The position numbers and the translations under genes were made by a program. The notes beneath the pieces were generated by a model, which was given only the letters and a program-made list of their open reading frames with translations, did no database searches and was not told where the DNA came from. A DNA stretch of 64,000 bases from Mytilus trossulus (lineage: Eukaryota > Mollusca > Bivalvia > Mytilida > Mytilidae). Positions 56,225 to 64,000 of the stretch are shown one piece after another (position 1 is the first letter of the stretch; each line of letters starts with the position of its first letter). The DNA lies in the NCBI RefSeq assembly GCF_036588685.1, contig NW_026963295.1:4464001-4528000 (forward strand), in the 5' to 3' direction.

Positions 56225-56720
56225 TGGTCCTTCACCGAAATTATGGAATAACATTAGCAGTACCAATTTTTCTGCACCAGATGCGCATTTCGACAAAACA
56301 TGTCTCTTCAGTGATGCTCGTGGCCAAAATATGTAAAATCCAAAGCTTATATAAAAGATGAAGAGCTATAATCCAAAAGTTCAAAAAAGTATATAGCCAA
56401 ATTCGTGAAAGGAATCAGAGCTTTGCATGAGGGAGATACATTCCTTAATTTATAATAATTTTCAACATGTTGTAACAGCAAATTTAATAACACATAAAAT
56501 CCGTACCGGAATACTTGCTTCTGGGCTGGTGATACCCTCGGGGACTAACAGTCCACCCGCAGAGGCATCGACACAGTGGTAGTAATAACATTAACGATAC
56601 CAATGTTTCTGCACCAGATGCGCATTTCGAAAATAGATGTCTTTTCAGTAATGCTCGTGGCCAAAATGTGTAAAATCCAAAGCTTATATATAAGATAAAG
56701 TGTTTCTTGAACAACCAAAT
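56225..56720 (-). repeat. Two copies of an interspersed repeat around a 'ggtgataccctcgggga' segment
   Basis: 'ttctgcaccagatgcgcatttc' and 'cagtgatgctcgtggccaaa' occur at about 56270-56330 and again at about 56608-56665. Between them (56525-56580) 'ggtgataccctcggggact' and 'cagaggcatcgac' are the reverse of the 19.28-19.33 kb repeat start. The 76-codon frames here are repeat-derived. Confidence 0.65.
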
Positions 56721-57302
56721 AAAGAGATTTCATCCTAGATAAACCTACACTAAATCCGTCTTTTGCTAGCTGCATTGGGGACCTATTGGACCAATTTCCA
56801 TTCTCAATTTTAATGTACTAAACGGGCTTTCGCCTTGTGTTGCATTTTCTTCTATAACTAGTATTTAACATGTGCGTTCAAGTCAAACAGTTTGTTTTGT
56901 ATAAGCAAGTTGACAAATATCAATATCATTGAAAGTATATATCAAACTGATATATTTACATTTGATTTTATATCAAATTACAAAGAACAGATTTTATTTG
57001 AAGGACAAATTAAAACCAAATAATTAATGATTCAGTGAAATTAATACAAGAAAAAAGCATTCAGTCTTCTGTTACTTAACTGAAAAGTAAGAGCTAAGAT
57101 GCCCACAGCTATAAGGTTTGTTTGGAGATATCTAATATGTTATTATAAATTTGAATCTTAATCTTAACGACAAAATCCCTCTGGCAGAAAAAAGAATTTT
57201 GTTACATAGAAAACTTACTTTCTAGATCAAATACGCAAACATCGAATTTATAACAATTGTTGATTTTGCTGTCGAGACATCATTTTAATACAACATTTAA
57301 GA
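56721..57302 (+). other. Upstream region of the LDLa-like gene
   Basis: It should hold the promoter and 5' UTR of the gene beginning at 57303. I see no convincing TATA box. Confidence 0.3.
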
Positions 57303-60300
57303 ATGGAACAGTCACGTATTGTGTTCTTGTGTGTTATTGTTCAAGGCATAAGTAAGTAAGCATTTTTTTCTTCATGTCAGTGTTTTTTTTAAAAAGAATC
57401 CTTTACATGTTAAATTATAATAGAACTATATAAAATTTCATTTAATTTTATAATATATCTTGAGACCCGAAAAGGTGGATATCTAGCGATACGACAATAC
57501 GTGTTTTTTTTTTTTCTTCAGACAAAACCACTAAAACATTACACAAGTTTTCATTGAGACGGTATTATAGCACTAAGTGATATTTTTATTCACTAAATTA
57601 TTGGTAAATTGGTATATTACTTAAAATATTGATGAAATATCGTAATAAATAATCCGAAAGGTACAATGTCAATTATTTTTCCACGTTGGCCTCAAAGAGC
57701 TCAATCGTCACAAGTTGATGTTCAAGATCTATTCGATCATTCTTAACCTCTTCTTCCCTTAGATAATTCGTAATGTGTTTCTCAAAACGGATTTGTATTA
57801 TGAATGTTTTGCTGTATTTGTGTGACTCGGATCTCTGATATTCTTTCCTAATATATCACATTCCTGATAAGTTCTTCATACACATCCGGAAACAACTAAA
57901 CAAAATTCTGTCAGTGATAAATAAAGTCCTTAAAACGACAGTTGTTGCTACTTTCTAAAGACATCAAATCCCCCTTTCTAAAGCTGCAAAAGATTAACAG
58001 GCAGAAAAATTGGTAGCATTTAAGAAAAGTTTCTGTTTTCTGTTTCATTAATTTGTATTTCAATCGTGGTAATTATTTCGCAAATGTTTCGATATCACAT
58101 GTCAATCATCTTTATTTTTTGTTATACTACCTGATAAATTTAAAGTGAGAATGGCAGGATGTTTGCAACCAAAAATTATTATACATATAGCCGTAAAACT
58201 AGAAGTACCGCAAACATTCTAACAAAGGGCACTTCATTCTTTGTAATGATTTGTTATTTGACACGACAAAAATTATTCAAATCAAAACAGGCGGTGTACA
58301 ATGGTCCTTTTATGTAAATAATATATATTATATATATACATTATGCATTAAAGTGTCCTATGTTATAGGCGTCGGTGGTTTTTTTTTTAAAGCGATAGTA
58401 GAAATATTCAAAACTGGTGTGTCGTATTTTTTAGACAAAGAAATGATTTACATAGGGTTTTATTTGTTCTAAACTTGTATATCGTTCTTTTGTAAGATGA
58501 TGTGATAGTCAACAGACAAGCAATTTGTTGATGCAAAAAAACTCATCAGATACCAGGATTAAATTTTTATATTTACGCCAGACGTCTGCAAAAGACTCAT
58601 CAGTGACGCTTGAATCAGAAAAACTTTAAAAGACCAAATAGAGTACAAAGTTGAAGAACATTGACACATGATTGAGGACCAAAAGTTCTATGAAAACTTT
58701 GCCAAACACAGCTAAGGTAATGTAATCCTGAGGTAGAAAAAATGGTTTGAATGATTAATTTCATCAATCGTTCTTTTGTTAGATGATGTAATAATGAACG
58801 CACATGCAGGAGTTGATGCAAATGGTGTGAATGATCTTTACGTCAATGGAAGCTATCCTACCATCAGTGCTGGTGTTTTTCTAAATGATTTAGGTACGTA
58901 TAAAAAACAATACAGAGCAGTTCCGTTACACCAGATCAAAACGCAGAATATTCGTCAATGCTTTGATTGTACAAGGCCTGTGTTAAAATCAGTTGACGAC
59001 ACCATGACAAAACACAAACATCAGAACACAAACACAAAATAGAAATTTAAGACCGAGCAACAAAAAAATTAACGAACCCCTGAAATAGTTACCACAACAA
59101 AGTTGTCATTCGAGGATTTTAAATGAAGGACATTTCCTACGAAAAAGAAAGGAAGATATTATTTTAGTGAAAGTGAAGGTTATGGGATATCTAATACTAA
59201 TCATTAATAAGACATTAAATGGTTTATATAATCGGTATATTAGTCAACACATGTACAACCTTTAGTGCGAATATGTTGAGGTCATCGAAGACTACATCCT
59301 TTATGATGGTTGTTCTGTATTTTATAATAACAAGCTTTTAAATAGATTATTATGATAACTTAATAGTATAGGAAATAGAAGAACAAAATTGCATAAACAA
59401 ATAATGGTCGTTGGACATGTTTTTGAGAAATTGGCCATTAAAGATATGACAAAAAATTATTATTTTTTTTACATCTAATTGTGACAGCTATTCGTAATAG
59501 TTTGCATTAAATATAGACAATGTAATTTCCTACAGGAACTCCATTTGCACCTCATGCGTTACCACTTATCCTATTAAATTTCGTAAAAAGGTTTATATGC
59601 ACTAACTAAGTGATTAAAAATCAAACCATACAGCTGTGCGACATACTTTTAACATATTTGAACTTTTATTATTTGTTAGTGGCTTTGAACTAGCTGTCAG
59701 ATAACTGCGAGTACTCTCAGATATGTTCATTGTGTCTTTTTGTGTCGGGATGTATAAGTTCACAGCCACGTCCACTTGTATTTTTGTCCATCTGATGAGT
59801 TAAGCTTTTTTCAACTAATTTTTTATAGTTCGTTCTTATGTTGTACTGTTAGACCACTGTCCCAGGTTAGGAGGAGGCTTGGGATCCCACTAACATGTTT
59901 AACCCCGCCACATTATTTATGTATGTGCCTGTCCCAAGTCAGGAGCCTGTAATTCAGTGGTTATCGTTTGTTTATGTGTTACATATTTGTTTTTCGTTCA
60001 TTTTTTAAATAAATAAGGCCGTTAGATTTCTCGTTTGAATTGTTTTACATTGTATTATCGGGGCCTTTAATAGCTCATTATTCGGTATGGGCTTTGCTCA
60101 TTGTTGAAGGCCGTATGGTGACCTATAGTTGTTAATGTTTGTGTCATTTTGGTCTTTTGTGGATAGTTGTACTATTGGCAATCATACCACATCTTCTTTT
60201 TTTATATTTTAAGAGTTTAAACTTATCTGAAATGATGTACTACTCCTACCTTCAAGTTGAGTCTAACTCAGAATTTAAATTTCCACGGTGCCATTTGCTT

Positions 60301-63300
60301 GTACGGTAACATTCACAAGTTATTACTGTATAATATTAAATATTATCTCATATCTGGGGACCATTACATAAACAAAAACACCATGACTCAATATTATTTA
60401 TCCCCCCAGCAGAGACGTATCTAGTAAAACAGCTGTATTTACAAAGTGCAATCCATAAACACTTTTGAAAATAAGAAGGATTTTATTTTATTTTCGAACG
60501 TGGGTTTCGTGTTGCTTAGATTTTAGTTTTCTATGTTGTGTTGGGTGTACTATTATTATGTGTATGTGGGTTTTTTTTCTTTTTTAGCAATGCATGGCGT
60601 GTCACTTTATTTTTTATCTTTGCGTTTGAATGTCTCTCTGGTATATTTGACTTTTTCAAATAACCGTCTTTTGTCTTAAAAACAACACTAAAAAGACCAT
60701 CACTTGATTGCACCATTTCAATTAACAGTGTATAATCTTACAATATAGATTATGCATCGAAGGTTTGCATACACGTATATGTATCTGTGAACGCTTCTTT
60801 CTACTGTCTCTTTTAAAGACCTTTCAAGTTCTCCTACAGATATATACACACATTCAAGGCTAAACTTTCATTAGATGATGTAATATTTTCCAGACTAGAA
60901 CGTACCCGTAAACAAGATTGTTGACATCTTAATGTGTGCAAACCTTGGAAACATGACCTATATTCTTTTTTTTCAGTTTCCTGTCCAAATGAAATAGAGC
61001 CGTTTATCTGTAGAGAAGGGCGATGCTTTCGGAAACTTCAGTTCTGCTTTAACAATTTTGATTGCAGAAGATTGGAAAATGAGATGCATGCATGTGAGAT
61101 TTTACATTTGATAAAAAAAGATAATAGAAACATCTTAACCAGAATACAACAATTCATAAATTTCAAAAAACCTGAAATGCCTCTTTTACGTATTTTCAAT
61201 AATGTAGGCATCAAATTAAGCTTGGAATATTTTTTTAACTGTAAATCACACTTGTAAACCAGGCAATATATATAAATTCTTTATGCATGTTCTTTCGTTC
61301 AACGATTGCAAACATGTTTTCGATGTATTGGTTGTATACACATGATAAATAAGGCAAAAGAAGTATCCCGCTTTTCAGAAGTCATAAATCGATTGAGAGA
61401 AAACAAATCCGGGTTGCAAACTAGAAAGATGAAAACACAGCAACGATAAGTGGAAAACAACGAAACAACAGAAACACTGAAGGGCAACAAAAACCAACAC
61501 ATTTATTCAGATTAATGTCAATTGTCATATTTCTGTTTTCATTGAATAAGGTATACAAAATATTTTGGCGGACATTATTTTGATTTTTGTCAATACCTCT
61601 GCATGCGCAATTTCAAAATGCCGGCATTTGTTTTGGCGATTGTGTTTTATCTTCAAAAATTAGCGAAAAAGTATACCCCGCGAAAAAAACACGCTGTACG
61701 GTATGTTCATGTAGACAATGGTGAACTTATCCCAACACTGTATATATATTTCGGACGTTATCATTGGATATTTGTGTAAAATCAAGAATCGGACACAGTA
61801 ATACTGACTAGCCGGGGTCTTTTACAAAAGTATTATAACATTACTTTTTACCAAAAAGGTGATTGCTCAGAAGACTTCCAATGTTCCGAGATTTGTATGG
61901 ATATGAGAGAACCCTGTATACTGAATGAACATTGTACCGACCCATCCCGTTTTCCTGATTGTAAGTGAAGCATTATGGTATGATTTGCGTCGGGTATAAA
62001 TCGGAATTATGTTAGGTAGTGTTTAAATAAACATTTATAAGACTTTGTTTGATTATGGCACATATGAATATAAAAAAAAGAAATAGGTATTAAGATAACA
62101 TGATTGATTGATTGTTGGTTGCTTAACGTCCAGTGACAAATATTTCATGCATATTCAGAACGAGAACTAGTTCACGATAAATACAATAGGTAGGTCTTGT
62201 CACAAGAGAGGCCATCTGGGATGATGATCAGGGAAATTTGGACTGCCACTGGAAAATGAGGGTGTATTGGAACAGAAATTTGGCCTTCCAACAGGCCACC
62301 TACGGACCCCTCAAAGAGTTGTTGCAAGGGTTCTTTACGTGCAAAGAGCGTGGTACTCTCTTTACACGAGAAATCGGATTTAACGTCTCCATTCTTACCA
62401 TATTTCTTTTCCCAAGTCACCCTTACAATATTTAAAATATTTAAATAACTGATAAATTTTCAAACAGTTACATGATAAATGATGATTTCATACATTTTTC
62501 TACAAACTCGGAATAGGTTAACATAATAATTGATAACTATTTGCCTAATACAGATTCTGTCCGATGAAGCTCTTGTCATTAGTTTCAAGGATCATTATTC
62601 CTGACTTTTTACTTGCTATTGATCACAAAAATACCAAACGTTGAGAACAATTCAAACGGCGAGTTCTTATGTGTGTATTTGTCAAGTATTCGATGTTTGC
62701 TATCTTACACACTCATAAAGTGTCATATGATTTTATTTAAAAACGATATTTTTCGAACATTTATTACCAAGGAACTGTATGAGTCCTTTTTATGAAATAG
62801 AAATCAAAAGATGTAGGAATGTCTGAAGTCTAATTATTAATTTTGGCCATAATTTTTGTTAACTTCGTTTTCATTATCTGATGGGTTGATAACAAATGCA
62901 AATTTTTACAATTTTAATTTGGTTAGAATACATATCAAACTTTTCAAGAAATATTTTTCTTAGTGTTCATCAGAAAATAACAATGAGCACGAATAATACA
63001 AATGCCAAATAAACAAGAATTTTTTGTAAATGTCTACATTTTCTGTATTCTTTTGTAGTTACTAGATAACATTTGTTTTTAAAGATTGATTTTAATTGAA
63101 ATGAAAGGACATTTTTTCTAACCTCGAACCCACTGTTGTCCAATGACTGAACTGTTATTGGCATGTAACGTTTAGGAACCATATTTTCTTTTAATTGGAG
63201 CTATATAAATCTAGTATTTTGTGTATTTTTTCCGAGTATGTGTAAAAACAATTACAATCAAATATTATTTACTGTAGATTAGCATTTATAAGCTGTCTCT

Positions 63301-64000
63301 ATCTTACAGATTAACAACTGTTAGTAGTAATAATTATTTAGAATCTTCATTGATGCCGGAGAACACATGCTTGGTCAATTATTTCGTGTGGAGTGTCATT
63401 CGGAAGCAAGAATGACAACCCGCTGTTCTAAGCGTTCATTGTCAGCCTTGAAGGGGTTGATTATTTCATCTTTACGAATGGTCATTCTATTTAGTCTTAA
63501 ACTATTACAAAAATTTGATATGTCTTAGTAGTTATCATTTGATTATCAAAGACATTTATGCATAACTATATATAAATTTATGTATTTTATTTGTTTTAAA
63601 ACGTTAAAAAAAGAAAATAACAATATAAAGAATATTTCATAATTTTCTATATATTATCTATTTAATTATAAAGTTGGTTTTTTTTTACTCCCGATCGTGC
63701 AACGACCCTCATCTTCAAGATACAAAGTGTGAAAATGGCAGTCTATGATAATCTACAGATAGTACCTCTGCCTCAAAATAATCTTGGTAGTGCATATTTC
63801 TTAAGCTGTATTTGGTAATACATTAAAAAAAGGTATTATGTCTACTCTTTATCTGAAATGAACTATTCGGGTGAATAATTAGTTATCAAAGGTACCAGGA
63901 TTATAATTTAGTACGCCGCATACGTAACACATACTTTATTTTGCTATCAAAAACATAATTTCATGTTGAATTTAATAACTTATATTTTTAGGCAATCCTT
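57303..64000 (+). CDS. Secreted cysteine-rich protein with LDL-receptor-class-A-like modules (partial, 5 exons seen)
   Basis: Exons read from splice signals and frame: 1, 57303-57351 (ATG, MEQSRIVFLCVIVQGI, a short signal-peptide-like leader, donor gtaagtaag); 2, 58783-58893 (37 codons, NDVIMNAHAGV...FLNDL); 3, 60977-61093 (VSCPNEIEPFICREG...); 4, 61859-61960 (CDCSEDFQCSEIC...); 5, from 63992 (CNP..., running off the window). Every junction splits a codon after its first base (phase 1), and exons 2, 3 and 4 are 111, 117 and 102 bases, multiples of three. This is the classic arrangement for shuffled extracellular modules. Exons 3 and 4 each complete a six-cysteine LDLa-like pattern. The calcium-binding DxSDE signature is not conserved, so the fold may be diverged and calcium-independent. 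Role unknown; extracellular binding or recognition is inference. Confidence 0.72.
58540..58740 (-). repeat. GACGAAACGCGCGTC-type repeat in intron 1 of the LDLa-like gene
   Basis: 'catcagataccaggattaaa', 'tttacgccagacgtctgcaa' (a short deletion removes the CGCGTTTCG core), 'gactcatcagtgacgcttga' and 'ccaaacacagctaaggtaat'. Confidence 0.75.
59755..60206 (+). repeat. Near-complete interspersed repeat ending 'ggcaatcataccacatcttc'
   Basis: It includes 'gttagaccactgtcccaggt', 'ttgggatcccactaacatgt', 'cctgtcccaagtcaggagcc', 'cctttaatagctcattattc', 'gaaggccgtatggtgaccta' and the tail. This is the reference copy in this window for the fragments at 13.7, 36.2, 38.0, 45.2 and 50.7 kb. It lies in intron 2 of the LDLa-like gene. 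Confidence 0.75.
60485..60660 (+). repeat. Penelope-like 3' tail (5'-truncated copy), in intron 2
   Basis: 'cgtgggtttcgtgttgctta', 'ttttctatgttgtgttgggt' and 'tgaatgtctctctggtatat' follow the tail order. Confidence 0.65.
60977..61093 (+). CDS. LDLa-like exon 3
   Basis: Acceptor ttttttttcag, donor gtgaga. It encodes SCPNEIEPFICREG, then RCFRKLQFCFNNFDC and RRLENEMHA, with the sixth Cys split across the intron (T|GT). The FIC-x4-C and DC-x9-C spacings fit an LDLa module; RRLENE replaces the usual DGSDE. Confidence 0.72.
61330..61505 (+). repeat. Interspersed repeat 'agtataccgctgttc' family, in intron 3
   Basis: 'ggcaaaagaagtatcccgct', 'gaaaacaaatccgggttgca' and 'gaaacaacagaaacactgaa'. Confidence 0.65.
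61859..61960 (+). CDS. LDLa-like exon 4
   Basis: Acceptor accaaaaag, donor gtaagtg. After completing the previous module's last Cys it encodes CSEDFQCSEICMDMREPC, then ILNEHCTDPSRFPD, and ends on another split Cys codon (T|GC at 63992). Six cysteines with LDLa-like order; the acidic calcium-site residues are only partly present. Confidence 0.72.
62100..62440 (+). repeat. Interspersed repeat 'gattgattgattgttggttgc', in intron 4
   Basis: 'tgattgattgattgttggtt', 'gcttaacgtccagtgacaaa', 'tatttcatgcatattcagaa' and 'ggccaccta' match a repeat I recognise from bivalve genomes. The 60-80 codon frames on both strands here are repeat-derived. Confidence 0.65.
62441..63874. other. Intron 4 of the LDLa-like gene, no recognisable coding exon
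   Basis: Non-coding; no gt/ag-bounded phase-1 cysteine-rich exon is visible between 61961 and 63991. Confidence 0.4.
63875..63925 (-). repeat. Edge fragment of the GACGAAACGCGCGTC-type repeat
   Basis: 'agttatcaaaggtaccagga' and 'ttataatttagtacgccgca' are the terminal part of the family in minus orientation. Confidence 0.6.

Noticed and set aside
56484..56775. Two 76-codon minus-strand frames
   Set aside because: They run through dispersed repeat copies.
62172..62435. Frames of 82 and 65 codons
   Set aside because: They lie within the 'gattgattgattgttggttgc' repeat in intron 4 of the LDLa-like gene.
1..64000. CRISPR arrays, bacterial operons or prophage
   Set aside because: The direct repeats seen are transposon-internal tandem arrays or segmental duplications; spliced genes and eukaryotic retroelements show this is animal nuclear DNA.

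Overview
The window looks like nuclear DNA of a marine bivalve, most probably a Mytilus-type mussel. The sequence is A+T rich. It has spliced genes with gt/ag introns, two intronless-coding rhodopsin-like GPCRs, and very dense repeats that I recognise from mussel genomes: the GACGAAACGCGCGTC-type repeat, a tRNA-derived SINE with a 'ggcctcggtggccaagtgg' head, Penelope-like 3' tails, and long bivalve repeats starting at 'agaggctctt' and 'cagatgctccgcaggg'. The species call rests on memory of such repeats, not on a search. Nothing here is bacterial.

Layout. 1-6240: a degenerate I/Nimb-type LINE on the minus strand (gag-like ORF1 with three zinc knuckles; ORF2 with APE endonuclease, reverse transcriptase and RNase H). 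A 1049-bp DNA transposon with palindrome-built terminal inverted repeats splits its RNase H at 342-1390. 8.7-11.6 kb: two Penelope-like elements (PLEs), tail to tail, forming a large imperfect inverted repeat. 12.1-14.6 kb: four coding exons of a METTL27-like methyltransferase on the minus strand; the last exon or exons are not visible. 16.2-22.6 kb: old and recent segmental duplications, including a near-perfect 1186-bp tandem copy. 24.0-26.1 kb: PLE fragments on both strands, one inside a TIR element. 28.8-30.95 kb and 46.1-48.5 kb: two paralogous GPCR genes on the minus strand, each with a short untranslated first exon and a conserved TATA promoter. 31.6-40.2 kb: PLE remnants, a tRNA-derived SINE dimer and other interspersed repeats. 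40.3-44.1 kb: long non-autonomous TIR elements, one nested in another repeat. 50.7-55.2 kb: PLE remnants, including one with a GIY-YIG-like endonuclease region, and two MITEs, one with a perfect 9-bp target duplication. 57.3 kb to the right edge: a multi-exon secreted-protein gene on the plus strand with cysteine-rich LDL-receptor-class-A-like modules, all introns in phase 1.

How the parts relate. The host genes (methyltransferase, two GPCRs, LDLa-like secreted protein) look unrelated, apart from the GPCR pair, which arose by duplication of gene plus promoter. The rest is mobile-element sediment, and nested insertions give relative ages. The clearest structural novelty is the palindrome-terminated transposon inside the LINE: removing it and one 4-bp target copy rejoins the RNase H reading frame exactly. 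All exon models were read by eye from splice signals and reading frame and need transcript support.
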